Notes: a model not told the origin generated them from the letters alone. A stretch of 64,000 bases of DNA from RUG14871 sp045539425 (GCA_045539425.1 JAZQFH010000038.1:69142-133141); one strand, 5' to 3'. Positions 52,403 through 61,453 are shown, counted from the first letter of the stretch. Numbers and translations are program-made.

Positions 52403-52831
52403 CTACTCCAGGGAATCCAGATCACTGAGGTCATCCTCTTCCGCATACAGCAGTGCTTTCGCATTGATTACGGCATCTTTGCCTTTTTCCACTAAAGCAT
52501 CTGCATCGAATTCTTCGTATTCTCTGCTTCCAAGGAAGTCCATTAACATTCCGAGATTCATGCCGGCAATCAAGTCCACATTATCCGAGACGAGTGTAGC
52601 GGACTGGTTAAAGGGTGTTCCTCCCAAAACATCCGCAAAGATAACCACACCGTCTCCCGTATCCAGTTTATTGATCTTCTGAATGGCAGAATTACGGAAT
52701 TCTTCTACTCCGGTATCCATTTTGACGGAAAGAAAATCCAGCTGCGGGATATTTTCACCGAAAAACATCTGCAACGAATCAATCATTCCTTCTGCCATTT
52801 TTCCATGGCTGACTAGCAGTATTCCCTTCAT
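52403..52831 (-). CDS. PTS mannose-family IIA protein
   Basis: 142 residues with the phosphorylated His9 in LLVSHGK and DVLGGTPFNQS, which mark the ManX-type IIA domain. It is a separate protein here and ends the six-gene operon. It passes phosphate from HPr to the IIB protein. It follows the SIS gene by two bases. Confidence 0.92.
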   Translation of the reverse strand: MKGILLVSHGKMAEGMIDSLQMFFGENIPQLDFLSVKMDTGVEEFRNSAIQKINKLDTGDGVVIFADVLGGTPFNQSATLVSDNVDLIAGMNLGMLMDFLGSREYEEFDADALVEKGKDAVINAKALLYAEEDDLSDLDSLE

Positions 52832-52833
52832 AT

Positions 52834-53910
52834 TTATTTTCCCAGGTGTTCCGAATGCGTATTGAAGTATTTCTGATCCGGTAACACCAGATCCTTAAAT
52901 AACGGTACTTCCACTCCGAAGTCTACTGCCAGCTTATAGGAAAGATACTGTAAGACCGGCGCAAACTCCAGCGCATAGAAACATTCACTTTTATAGTCTA
53001 ACGCAAAGTCAGTTTTGTCAATCGTATTTCTTCCGATAATGAAAGCATTCCCAACTTCATTCTTCACATACTGTGCAATTCCCTGAGCCAGTACCTGATC
53101 ACTTACCCCGTCACTTAAGACGATCACTTTGGTATCTTTAGTAAGACCCATATTCGGTCCGTGCAGTCCGTCATCCATCTCGTACCCGACAGCGGAATAG
53201 CGCTTATCCACTTCCAGGATCTTTAAGGCACCTTCCAGAGCGATACCGTAAAGGGATTTCGGTCCCAGAATCATGAAATGCGTTCCGTTGGAAATAATAT
53301 CCTTCACATTCTGATACCACACTTCCGTCTGGGCAATCACATAGTTGATATTGGTTGCCATGACATAGGCATCCTTCACGTATGCATTATATTCTTCTTC
53401 CGAAAGTCTACCGTTCGCAAGTCCCATTTCCAGACCGATCACCATTTCCGTTAAGACCGTGGAAGAGAACCCGATCGTACGCTGGCCGTATTCTTCATCC
53501 CCGCATCCCATGTTCACAAAGAGATCTGCTTCTTTGGCTACCTTGGTATTGGCCGCTTCGCTAACAGCTACCGTAAGGCAGCCGTTTTCCTTTGCCCGCT
53601 TTACCGCAGACTGCGTCAGAGTGGAAGAGCCAGTCTGTGAAATGAACACACACAGTGTTTTGGAATCATACACGCTCTTATTCAGAAAGAGGTTCGGGAT
53701 CATCGTAGATGTGGATAATCCGCTGAACTTCTCCACCATCTGAAAGGCGGCGATAGAGGAAGTATTACTGCTGCCGGAGCCGATAAAGAGGATCTGCGAA
53801 ACAGCATCCTTATGCTCCTTATAGTAGTCAATCAACTCTTTTGTTGTTTCCTTACGGTTATCCAGAATGGCAGTTAAAACCTGCTGTTCCCGTTTAATAC
53901 ATTCAAGCAT
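52834..53910 (-). CDS. SIS-domain sugar isomerase/deglycase-like protein
   Basis: 358 residues with two SIS domains (GSGSSNTSSIAA near 45 and FMILGPKSLYG near 210). The protein resembles the isomerase half of glucosamine-6-phosphate synthase and deglycases such as FrlB or AgaS. It lacks the glutaminase domain, so it probably removes or moves an amino group or amino acid on a phosphorylated sugar. The neighbours (mannose PTS and iron alcohol dehydrogenase) suggest that it handles an imported amino sugar or Amadori product. Substrate uncertain. Confidence 0.85.
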   Translation of the reverse strand: MLECIKREQQVLTAILDNRKETTKELIDYYKEHKDAVSQILFIGSGSSNTSSIAAFQMVEKFSGLSTSTMIPNLFLNKSVYDSKTLCVFISQTGSSTLTQSAVKRAKENGCLTVAVSEAANTKVAKEADLFVNMGCGDEEYGQRTIGFSSTVLTEMVIGLEMGLANGRLSEEEYNAYVKDAYVMATNINYVIAQTEVWYQNVKDIISNGTHFMILGPKSLYGIALEGALKILEVDKRYSAVGYEMDDGLHGPNMGLTKDTKVIVLSDGVSDQVLAQGIAQYVKNEVGNAFIIGRNTIDKTDFALDYKSECFYALEFAPVLQYLSYKLAVDFGVEVPLFKDLVLPDQKYFNTHSEHLGK

Positions 53911-53912
53911 GA

Positions 53913-55088
53913 CTATTTCTCCTCAGAAGCCTGTAATAAGAGCTCCGCAATCATTTCCGCATTCAGCTTCATGAATTTTCCTTTGGTCGGCGAGTTCCAG
54001 CAGCACCTCTCCGCCAGCATCTTTGCGCTTTCAGCATTAATGTTTAATGAAGACAGATTCGTCTTTAACCCGATTCCGCAGGCAAAGTTCTCTAAAGCAT
54101 CCGCAACCGCGTAAGCAGCCGTTTTGTCATCATACCCCTCAAGATCCAGATCAAAGACACGTCTGCCAAACTGACGGATACGGGCTGGATTAGCCGAGTA
54201 GACATAGCGGATCCAGGACGGATAGATCATTGCCAGGCCTTCCCCATGCGCAATGTCAAACTCTCCGCTGAGTTCATGTTCAATCTTATGGCAGGCCCAG
54301 TCACCATCTCTGCCGGTGCTCATTAAGTTATTCTGTGCCAGTGTGGCAGCCCACATGACTTCCGCACGGTAGTCATAGTTATCTGGTTCTTTTAGAATCA
54401 ACGGCGTAAAGGTAATGATGGTCTTCATTAACCCTTCGCATAAGCGGTCCGTGACATCCGTTGCCGGAATATTACTGAAATAGCGCTCCATGACATGAGA
54501 GAGTGCATCGAAGGAGCCTACCGCTGTCTGATAAGGAGATACCGTAAAGGTCAGTTCCGGATTTAAGATGGAGAACTTCGGAACGATGATCACATTGTCA
54601 AAGTCTCTCTTCAGCTTCTCTTCCCGCTTGGTGACCACATTGCTCATGCTCATCTCACTTCCTGCTCCGACAACTGTCAATACCGTACCGATGCCCAGGG
54701 CTTTCTGCGGTTTCGCTTTTCTGAGATAGAAATCCCACACATCTCCTTCATACGGAACCCCGACCGAAATGGCTTTGCAGGTATCAATAACGCTTCCCCC
54801 GCCGACACCCAGGATGAAATCAATCTTATTTTCCCTTGCCAGCTCAATCCCTTTATAAACCAGATCCATTTCCGGATTGCCTTTGACACCGCAAAGTTCC
54901 GTATAGCTAATCCCTTCTTCCTTTAAGGAGTTCACCACCGTATCATAAAGACCGCTCTTTTTAATACTGTTGCGTCCGTAAACAAGAAGGATGTTACTGG
55001 AATACTCTTTTACATATTTCCCTGTATTTTTTTCTTCTCCCCTGCCGAATATGATCTTGCAGGGATTCTGATAAGTAAAATTCAACAT
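53913..55088 (-). CDS. Iron-containing alcohol dehydrogenase
   Basis: 391 residues of the BDH/YugJ type. Cofactor motif GGGSVID and the metal ligands in DALSHVMERY, HKIEHELSG and IAHGEGLA are kept. It reduces an aldehyde or ketone, or oxidises an alcohol, with NAD(P). Its place inside a sugar PTS operon suggests that it acts on a product of the imported sugar. Confidence 0.92.
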   Translation of the reverse strand: MLNFTYQNPCKIIFGRGEEKNTGKYVKEYSSNILLVYGRNSIKKSGLYDTVVNSLKEEGISYTELCGVKGNPEMDLVYKGIELARENKIDFILGVGGGSVIDTCKAISVGVPYEGDVWDFYLRKAKPQKALGIGTVLTVVGAGSEMSMSNVVTKREEKLKRDFDNVIIVPKFSILNPELTFTVSPYQTAVGSFDALSHVMERYFSNIPATDVTDRLCEGLMKTIITFTPLILKEPDNYDYRAEVMWAATLAQNNLMSTGRDGDWACHKIEHELSGEFDIAHGEGLAMIYPSWIRYVYSANPARIRQFGRRVFDLDLEGYDDKTAAYAVADALENFACGIGLKTNLSSLNINAESAKMLAERCCWNSPTKGKFMKLNAEMIAELLLQASEEK

Positions 55089-55113
55089 ATTTAAAACCTC
55101 CGAAAGAAAAGAG

Positions 55114-55138
55114 GAGCGGACAAGTTTGATGCCCGCTC
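55114..55138 (-). promoter_or_regulatory. Hairpin between IID and the dehydrogenase gene
   Basis: GAGCGG (55114-55119) pairs with CCGCTC (55133-55138), in a 61-base gap of an otherwise tight operon; the minus strand continues CTCTTTTC. It could be a weak terminator or processing site that lowers expression of the three distal genes. Confidence 0.5.
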
Positions 55139-55149
55139 ATTTTATGAAA

Positions 55150-55971
55150 TTAGCAGATTCCGAGTACGGATAAGACCGTACCGACAACGAACAGGATCAG
55201 AATCAGTACCATCGGAGATACTTTCTTTTTCGTCAGCAACCAGTAGCAGACAAGTGTGATGCATAACGGAAGTAATCCCGGAAGGATGCTGTCCAATACC
55301 GCCTGAACGGAAGTGGAGTCGGCATCGATCACGCTGATTTCCAGTGTCGTGCTGAGTGCAACATAGGTAGCTGTCAAGCCGCCGATAACCACTAAGCCGA
55401 CTTCCGTCAAGCCTTCCACCAAGCGGCTCATTGCGCTGCCGGAGAGAACGGAGATGGAGTCAACACCTAATTCATACCCTTTTTTCATTAAGTACCAGGA
55501 GATTCCCAGAGAAATCGGTACCCATGTAATCGCATATAAGATCGGTCCGAAGACATTGCCCTGATAGGCAAGAGTCATACCGATGGACATCAGGATAACT
55601 TCAATTAAGGAGTTCATGACGGAGTCACCGATACCGGCTAAAGGACCCATCATGGAAGATTTAATGGAAGAAATGGCTTCTTTCGGGATATCCTTGCCAT
55701 TGGCTTTTTCTTCTTCCATGGCATTGACGATACCGAGGATCGCACATCCCACTGTCGGCTGTGTATTGAAGAATTCCATATGTGCCGTTAAGCGTTCTGC
55801 GAATGCTTCATCATCATTGGCATAAAGTTTCTTAAGCGACGGAGCCATAGCCAGTGCCCAGTCGATATTCTGCATTCTCTCCCAGTTGTTGGAGCAGCAG
55901 TCGAACATGATCCATGTAAACCAGGATTTTCTCAAATCCGCATTTGTTAATTTTACGTAGTTTTCAGACAT
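55150..55971 (-). CDS. PTS mannose-family IID protein
   Basis: 273 residues. It has the conserved RKSWFTWIMFDCCSNNWERMQ start, PTVGCAILGIVNAMEEE and SSMMGPLAGIGDS, followed by C-terminal membrane helices. It forms the permease together with IIC. Confidence 0.95.
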   Translation of the reverse strand: MSENYVKLTNADLRKSWFTWIMFDCCSNNWERMQNIDWALAMAPSLKKLYANDDEAFAERLTAHMEFFNTQPTVGCAILGIVNAMEEEKANGKDIPKEAISSIKSSMMGPLAGIGDSVMNSLIEVILMSIGMTLAYQGNVFGPILYAITWVPISLGISWYLMKKGYELGVDSISVLSGSAMSRLVEGLTEVGLVVIGGLTATYVALSTTLEISVIDADSTSVQAVLDSILPGLLPLCITLVCYWLLTKKKVSPMVLILILFVVGTVLSVLGIC

Positions 55972-55983
55972 CGTGATTTCCTC

Positions 55984-56778
55984 CTACTCTAAGCTTTCAA
56001 GGGAATCGAGAGATTCCACCGGAGTCTGTTTGCTTCTGACTTCATCCAGAAGAACTGCCAGAGCAATTGCGATAATCGTGAGCGGAACCGTGCCCAGACC
56101 TAAGACGGAGAGAGCGATGAAACCGATCATGAAGAAGCACCAGTGAGAAGGTTTGGTCACCATGACCTTCAGTAATAATGCCATACCAACTGCCGGTAAC
56201 ATACCGCCGACAACACCCATGGCGTTCGTGACAACTTCCGGCATCCAGGCTTCAATTGCACTGCTGTACTGTGCGCCGTAGTAGATGACAGGGAATGTGG
56301 TAATGAAGCGAATCGCATTGAAGATGATTGCCGGAATGATGATACCGTACAGCCACATCTTCTTTGTGTCACCTTTTTCCGCGAACTTATCGCACCAGTG
56401 GCAGACGAATACGCATACCGCATTCTGTGCCGTAAACAGAAGAGCTCCGAAGATACCAATCGGAATCGATAATGCCAGTGCCATCGCCGTATCGCTGCCG
56501 CCTGCCATTGCCAGAGCGGTTGCCGTATAACCGGCCATGGTGACGTCTGTTGACATAACGTTACCGACTGCCTGAGAGTTCATATAAACTGCATTTAAGG
56601 TTGCCCCGATCAGCATGCCGGTTTTCACGTCGCCAAGAATCGCACCGACAATTGTACCTGCAACTAACGGTCTGCCGAGACAGAAGTAGCCCCCGATATC
56701 ACCAAACAGCGGAAACATCAGGTTTGACAATACGCTGAATACTGTAATAAGAATTGCCTGCATCAATGTAATTTGCAT
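55984..56778 (-). CDS. PTS mannose-family IIC protein
   Basis: 264 residues with about seven membrane helices and the family motif GRPLVAGTIVGAILGDVKTG. It binds and carries the sugar. It lies 21 bases after the IIB gene and 12 before IID. The C-terminal tail (TPVESLDSLESLE) is acidic, like that of the IIA protein (SDLDSLE). Confidence 0.95.
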   Translation of the reverse strand: MQITLMQAILITVFSVLSNLMFPLFGDIGGYFCLGRPLVAGTIVGAILGDVKTGMLIGATLNAVYMNSQAVGNVMSTDVTMAGYTATALAMAGGSDTAMALALSIPIGIFGALLFTAQNAVCVFVCHWCDKFAEKGDTKKMWLYGIIIPAIIFNAIRFITTFPVIYYGAQYSSAIEAWMPEVVTNAMGVVGGMLPAVGMALLLKVMVTKPSHWCFFMIGFIALSVLGLGTVPLTIIAIALAVLLDEVRSKQTPVESLDSLESLE

Positions 56779-56799
56779 ATAAAGTTTCCTCCCCCTTTA

Positions 56800-57282
56800 T
56801 TACATCTTTTCCAAAATACTGCCGATTTCAATTCTTGGCTCACTGGGCAGTAATTGAATTGCCATACTGACACCCTCATCATTGAGGTATCTGGTTGCCG
56901 CAAGTTCCGCTTCCGTGAAGTAGGTGTTCTTGCCCATCTGAATCGTACCTTCCTTGTTGCTGGTCGGACCGATTACCATGGATTTGATTTCAAGACCCTG
57001 TTTCTTCATTTCAGCTGCGGTCGTAATGGTTTTGAAAATCACCAGGGTTCTGGCATTCTGCTGCTGTGCATCCTTTGCCAGAAGCGCCATTGCCCGATCC
57101 GTTCCGCAGATCACCAGATCCACATGCGGCGGTTTGGCAATTTTCAGAATCTGTTTTGTCAGATTGTCGTTTACAACATTGTCGTCAATTATGATGATTC
57201 GATTGATCATGAATTCCCGGATCCAGGAAGTCTGAACCTGACCGTGGATCAGTCTGTCATCAACGCGGAATAACTTAACCAT
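56800..57282 (-). CDS. PTS mannose-family IIB protein
   Basis: 160 residues with the phosphorylated His13 in RVDDRLIHGQVQTSW and the family pattern IIIIDDNVVND. It phosphorylates the incoming sugar. First gene of the operon; GGAGGAG precedes ATG at 57282. Confidence 0.95.
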   Translation of the reverse strand: MVKLFRVDDRLIHGQVQTSWIREFMINRIIIIDDNVVNDNLTKQILKIAKPPHVDLVICGTDRAMALLAKDAQQQNARTLVIFKTITTAAEMKKQGLEIKSMVIGPTSNKEGTIQMGKNTYFTEAELAATRYLNDEGVSMAIQLLPSEPRIEIGSILEKM

Positions 57283-57307
57283 GACTCCTCCACTAATTCA
57301 TTTAAAC

Positions 57308-57448
57308 ATCGCAACTTGCGATTCAACATTTTATACTTTAAATATACCGCCGTTTTTGGATTTGTCAACATATAAATGTTGTGATTCAACATTTTTCATC
57401 ATAAAACCCAAAATCCATGTTGTAATCGCAACATTTTTCCTTCATAAT
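57308..57448. promoter_or_regulatory. Divergent promoters with several DeoR-type operators
   Basis: Minus promoter: TTGACA (57363-57368), 16 bases, TATATT (57341-57346), for the PTS operon. Plus promoter: TTGTAA (57420-57425), 17 bases, CATAAT (57443-57448), for the regulator gene. Arms ATGTTG and CAACAT recur: 57376-57392 and 57417-57434 are full sites, 57366-57381 is an inverted form (CAACAT-N4-ATGTTG), and 57313-57329 is a partial site inside ATCGCAACTTGCGAT (57308-57322). The sites overlap both -35 boxes and the PTS leader. Confidence 0.75.
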
Positions 57449-57472
57449 GGTATTAGCAGTTGGAGGATTGTG

Positions 57473-58237
57473 ATGAAGAGCGAAAGAAAAGACTTTATCT
57501 TGGATAAAATCCGCAGAGAAAAAAAGATCAAGGCACAGGAGATCGTTCAGGAATTCAACGTCACCATGGAGACTGTCCGTAGAGACTTGGAAGAGCTGGA
57601 AGAGATGGGCCTTTTAAGAAGAGTGTATGGTGGAGCCATTGAAGGAAGAATCTATGAACCGGAACCTTCCTATGATACCCGTACCGTTACGCGCTTAAGC
57701 GAAAAGCAGGCCATGGCCAAGGAAGCCGTAAAGCTGATTGAAGATGAGGAAACGGTATTCATCGATGGCGGTACCACGTGTCTTGAAGTCGCCAAAGAGC
57801 TGGCAAAAAGCGAGAAAAGAGTTGTTGCCATCACCAATGCCTTAACGGTAGCCGAGGTCTTACTGACCAGTTCCAACATCAAGGTCATTATCCTGGGTGG
57901 TGTCTTAAACCAGGGTGAAACAACGGTCACAAATATTCTGAATCACAACCAGATTGACATGTTCAACTTCCAGAAGACCATCATGGGTGCTGCATCCATT
58001 TCTCCTTCCCAGGGAGTTACCGACTATAACCTGGATGTCACCATTCTTAAGAAGGAAATCATCGAAAGCTCGGATAAGGTCATCTTTGTGGCAGACCATT
58101 CCAAATTCAACAAGCGGGTCCGCTACACCGTTGCTTCCTACAATGAAATCGATGTTGTTGTTACGGATGCCGAAACATCGGAAGATGATATCCGCATCCT
58201 GGAGTCTGACGGTATTGAAGTCATTGTTGCAGGATAA
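57473..58237 (+). CDS. DeoR-family repressor
   Basis: 254 residues. N-terminal HTH with IKAQEIVQEFNVTMETVRRDLEELEEMGLLRRVYGGA, then a sugar-phosphate sensor domain with DGGTTCLEVAKEL and VADHSKFN. GGAGG lies just before ATG at 57473; an upstream in-frame start (57281) would cross the operators and is rejected. It probably represses the divergent PTS operon and itself, and is released by a sugar phosphate. Confidence 0.92.
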   Translation: MKSERKDFILDKIRREKKIKAQEIVQEFNVTMETVRRDLEELEEMGLLRRVYGGAIEGRIYEPEPSYDTRTVTRLSEKQAMAKEAVKLIEDEETVFIDGGTTCLEVAKELAKSEKRVVAITNALTVAEVLLTSSNIKVIILGGVLNQGETTVTNILNHNQIDMFNFQKTIMGAASISPSQGVTDYNLDVTILKKEIIESSDKVIFVADHSKFNKRVRYTVASYNEIDVVVTDAETSEDDIRILESDGIEVIVAG

Positions 58238-58242
58238 AAAAG

Positions 58243-58289
58243 AATGCAAGTTACTCACTTCCAATTAAGGAACAGTAACTTGCATTTTT
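58243..58289. terminator. Bidirectional terminator
   Basis: AATGCAAGTTACT (58243-58255) pairs with AGTAACTTGCATT (58274-58286), with T runs on both strands. Confidence 0.88.
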
Positions 58290-58329
58290 ATAATAATCTT
58301 TCTGTTATCGTGTATGCGAGAAATCTCTT

Positions 58330-60222
58330 TTATTTCCTAAACAGGAGAATATACTTACCGAGTTTTCGTATCACAACATACAAAGTGATCATTCCATAGC
58401 TTTTGAGCAGACTGCAATCTGCAAATTTCCTGTGATTGACATAAAACACCATCTGTTCACCCTTCTTCATGGTGAATGTTCCACTGACTTTGGATGCATA
58501 TTTTTTGTCTTTCCAGTTCAACTCAAGTTCAAAACGGTCTCCGTTCAGGGTTAATGTGGATCCCTCTGCTCCCATCTCAGCCGGTTTATGGTCGTCTTTT
58601 GTGTCCATGTCATAAATTTGGTAGATTCTATATGTTCCGTCCATGGAATGATCTGCTTCCACGGAAGGTTTCTCCCTGGTGAAAATGGACCAGAATGACT
58701 TCTTCTTCTTTGCCGGCTGTGCATCCACGGTTTCATTGGATTCCACTTTTTCTTCCGTTATCCAGTAATAAGTGCTGCCGGATGATATCTCCTCCGATTC
58801 ATAATCTTCATCCTCTTCGTCATCGTCATCCAGCCAGTCGTCTTCCTCTTCCTCATCCGGGGATTCCTCTGTTTCATAAGGCTCATCTTCCTCTTCGGAA
58901 TCTGACAGGACTTCTTCCGTATCTTCTTCAAAGGATTCCTCTTCTTCCTCTAATTCCTCATCGTCAACAAAATCCTCTGCGGTTTCTTCTGTTTCTGAAG
59001 GGAGTTCCTCCTCTTCCACCGGATTCACCGCTTCCTCCTCAACCGTTTCAAAAGACTCCTCTTTCTCTTCTGGTACAGAAGTGCTTTCTTCACCTGTATT
59101 CTCCTGCGTTTCCCATAAGCGTTCCAGATAATCCACCCAGTCCATGGCTTCAAACTGGTCGTTTACTTCCGGACTGTAAAACCACGGGTTCGCCATGGCG
59201 ACGGCAGGCCATTCATTATACCGTTTCGTAAATTCGATCCACAGCTTATCATCCCGCAGCCACTCATGCTCCCCTTTATTGCAGAACTTCTCCGAGTGGA
59301 AGAGTACTTCTTCCGTTTCCGGGTCAATGATGTAGACATGCTTAAAACCGCTGTTACCAAAGTGTTTCGGATTTAGTGTTTTCAGGTTTGTTGTAAAGAC
59401 CAGAGTATCCATTCCGTTTCCTCTGCCGCTGTCACAGAACATACCGCTATGATCACCGATTTCAGTCACTTCCGCAGGAAGCAGCCAGCTGACACATTCC
59501 TGATTGTCGAAATCTTCATCCGGTGGAATAATATCGATTCCCAGATATTCATCCTGAGGCTCCCAGTCGGTGAGCACTCCGTTCTCAATCACCAGCTGAT
59601 GCCCTAATCCTCTGTCCATGTTCGGGAAAATATCATTCAGCGTCTTCTTCGCGTCGTTTTTATGAATTCTCTTCAGTACCGCTTTTTCTTCAGAGGAGAT
59701 ATTGCTCTTTCTTGGAGATCCGATGTCTTCCAGAAGTTCATACTCCATCCACCTCAAAGAATCGACTCGATCTTCCCCAAGCCACTTTCTGCAGTCGGAA
59801 ATATCGATCTTATAATGTTCCTTCGCCGTTACCTCAGCCTCTTCACTTCGATATAACTCATGAAGCCCTTGTCCTAAATACCAGTATTCCCGGCTGTTCC
59901 CCGGAGAATGGGTGTAATTATAACGGTCCGCCAAAAGGATTGCCTGTGTGCCTCTGCTTTCAAAGATCTTCGCAAACCCGTCAATAAATACCCCGATTGC
60001 TTCCGAAGATTCATCGCAAAAGAGAACGTCCAAATCTTCTCTGCTGATACGGATCCCCTGGTAAAAATCCGTATCAAAACTGCCCGGGAAATAATCCATA
60101 AACTCCGTAAGGGTATGTTCCTGATTGTCTCTGAAACTTTCGAGCTTAACGGTATTCAAAAACTGTTTCCAGTCTTCTTCTGCCTTGAATTTGATATAAA
60201 GCCTGTTTTTATAGAATTCCAT
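58330..60222 (-). CDS. Large protein with acidic linker and lipocalin-like C-terminal domain
   Basis: 630 residues. Residues 1 to about 375 are a soluble domain with no recognised motif, containing DRYNYTHSPGNSREYWYLGQG and SGRGNGMDTLVFTTNLKTLNP, which resemble SMI1/KNR4-like or SUKH-like proteins only loosely. Residues about 385-510 are a very acidic Glu/Asp/Ser linker. The last 95 residues form a beta-rich domain (HSMDGTYRIYQIYD ... STLTLNGDRFELEL ... GTFTMKKG ... VFYVNHRKF) that is shared with the small protein at 42.9-43.4 kb. No signal peptide. ATG at 60222 has GGAGGAGG upstream. Function unknown. Confidence 0.75.
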   Translation of the reverse strand: MEFYKNRLYIKFKAEEDWKQFLNTVKLESFRDNQEHTLTEFMDYFPGSFDTDFYQGIRISREDLDVLFCDESSEAIGVFIDGFAKIFESRGTQAILLADRYNYTHSPGNSREYWYLGQGLHELYRSEEAEVTAKEHYKIDISDCRKWLGEDRVDSLRWMEYELLEDIGSPRKSNISSEEKAVLKRIHKNDAKKTLNDIFPNMDRGLGHQLVIENGVLTDWEPQDEYLGIDIIPPDEDFDNQECVSWLLPAEVTEIGDHSGMFCDSGRGNGMDTLVFTTNLKTLNPKHFGNSGFKHVYIIDPETEEVLFHSEKFCNKGEHEWLRDDKLWIEFTKRYNEWPAVAMANPWFYSPEVNDQFEAMDWVDYLERLWETQENTGEESTSVPEEKEESFETVEEEAVNPVEEEELPSETEETAEDFVDDEELEEEEESFEEDTEEVLSDSEEEDEPYETEESPDEEEEDDWLDDDDEEDEDYESEEISSGSTYYWITEEKVESNETVDAQPAKKKKSFWSIFTREKPSVEADHSMDGTYRIYQIYDMDTKDDHKPAEMGAEGSTLTLNGDRFELELNWKDKKYASKVSGTFTMKKGEQMVFYVNHRKFADCSLLKSYGMITLYVVIRKLGKYILLFRK

Positions 60223-60393
60223 GATCTTCCTCCTCCGTAAATCTCCGTGGAATACGTCCAATACTGCAAGTGCAGGATATGATTATAAATAGCTTTGGTA
60301 TGTATAACATTATTCTATCACAAGCGCCCTGTGACAAATATCGGTACAGGTTCATACACATTACTAAAACACGGAATCCGCAAGAGTTTTACA

Positions 60394-60540
60394 TGCTATA
60401 ATGGTGTTACCATAAAGAGTCAGGCGAGAGACAAGCTCTAAGACCCTGCAGCAACCCCACCACACGGCGGAAGGTGCTAAAGCTTGGATGATGGAACGAC
60501 AGTAACAGTAGAACTTCCATCATCACGATGGAGGTTTTTT
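60394..60540 (+). promoter_or_regulatory. SAM-I-clan riboswitch with terminator
   Basis: An extended -10 (TG-C-TATAAT, 60394-60402) is followed by an aptamer with the SAM-riboswitch core: GAGTCAGGCGAGAGAC, CCCTGCAGCAACC and AAGGTGCTAA. The outer helix can form between GTTACCAT (60405-60412) and ATGGAAC (60491-60497). A terminator follows: CTTCCATC (60514-60521) with GATGGAGG (60527-60534), then six T. GATGATGGAA (60487-60496) is fully complementary to TTCCATCATC (60515-60524), giving an antiterminator. SAM binding should favour termination. It looks closer to the SAM-I/IV-type variants than to the classic S-box. Confidence 0.75.
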
Positions 60541-60581
60541 CTTTTCCCCTCTTTATGGCTGTTTCAAAGGAGGAAAAGACA

Positions 60582-60941
60582 GTGAACGAAACAATTATCA
60601 ATCAGATCCCGATCAGTAACTGCACCGCAAAGGAGTACCGCCATATTGTTTCCCGAATGGCGAAAGAAGGCTATGAGATCTCCGACAGCCTCAAAGAGAT
60701 CAGAGACGGTGAATACATCACAGCCATTCTGATTGACAATGCCCGAAAAAGAGTTTTCCAAATGGGACCTGCGCTTACAGCGGCCTGGTGCAGCGGATCC
60801 CGCTATCCGCTGAATGCGAAGCAGTTTTTCAAATACTATGATCAGCTGATTACTCACCCGGATCCTGCACTCTATGAGCAGCTGATACGTGCAGAGCGTA
60901 ATAAAGCTTACGCAGGTGCATCCGCCATCACTATTCTGTAA
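60582..60941 (+). CDS. Unrecognised 119-residue protein under SAM riboswitch control
   Basis: GTG at 60582 is chosen because GGAGG lies eight bases upstream; in-frame ATGs farther upstream fall in or next to the terminator. The protein is soluble and mixed alpha/beta, with motifs AKEYRHIVSRMAKEGYEI, LIDNARKRVFQMGPALTAAWCSGSRY and a helical end. No known methionine or SAM gene matches. The riboswitch suggests that it is needed when SAM is low: methionine uptake, sulfur handling, or methylation control. Monocistronic with a strong terminator. Confidence 0.8.
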   Translation: MNETIINQIPISNCTAKEYRHIVSRMAKEGYEISDSLKEIRDGEYITAILIDNARKRVFQMGPALTAAWCSGSRYPLNAKQFFKYYDQLITHPDPALYEQLIRAERNKAYAGASAITIL

Positions 60942-60948
60942 CCGGAAA

Positions 60949-60980
60949 AACCGCTTCCCCGTGGATTCAGGGAAGCGGTT
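60949..60980 (+). terminator. Terminator of the riboswitch-controlled gene
   Basis: AACCGCTTCCC (60949-60959) pairs with GGGAAGCGGTT (60970-60980), then a T-rich tail. Confidence 0.85.
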
Positions 60981-61039
60981 GATTCTTCATATGACATATT
61001 TTAGTAGGACCGGTTACCGGTGAGACGGCAACGGCTATT

Positions 61040-61453
61040 TTACAGTTCCATTATTTCTCCGTAAATGTATGGCCTCATGTCTTCCGTTCCGGGAATGATC
61101 CATGCTTTTGTTTTCCCTACCCAGTACCAGTCGATAAAGATTCTGTCAAACAACCCTGAAATCAGATAGATCACTGTCATCTGAACGGCAGCTGTCTTAA
61201 AGTCCGATGCACCGTTTACCAGATAAACCATAAGCGGCACTAATACAAACTGCGGGACAAGAAGGGCAATAAAGGTGATCATATTTCTTTTATTGATTGT
61301 TTACTGCGTGGTAAGCCCAAGTTCTATGGCTTTATCCTGTACTTCTTTTTCATAAAAGAAAACCATACCAACAGGCCCATCTGTTATGCCGACAATACAA
61401 ATGATCAGAAGAACAAAACACATTGCGATGCCTTCCAACATAGCCATTATCAT
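61040..61453 (-). pseudogene. Membrane protein gene with an internal stop
   Basis: ATG at 61453 (site GAGGAGG) starts a frame with a hydrophobic helix (IAMCFVLLIICIVGI) and FFYEKEVQDKAIELGLTTQ. A TAA at 61300-61302 then interrupts it, and the same frame runs on with two more helices and IDWYWVGKTKAWIIPGTEDMRPYI to a stop at 61040. Similar clostridial proteins, as I recall them, are uninterrupted and have one more C-terminal helix, so this copy has a nonsense codon and a lost end. Confidence 0.7.

Noticed and set aside
58695..59231. Plus-strand proline/leucine-rich 178-codon frame
   Set aside because: It is the complement of the acidic Glu/Asp linker codons, a typical artefact.
60582..60941. 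Known methionine-pathway gene behind the riboswitch
   Set aside because: Size and motifs do not match MetK, MetE, MetQ, MetN or other usual SAM-riboswitch targets.
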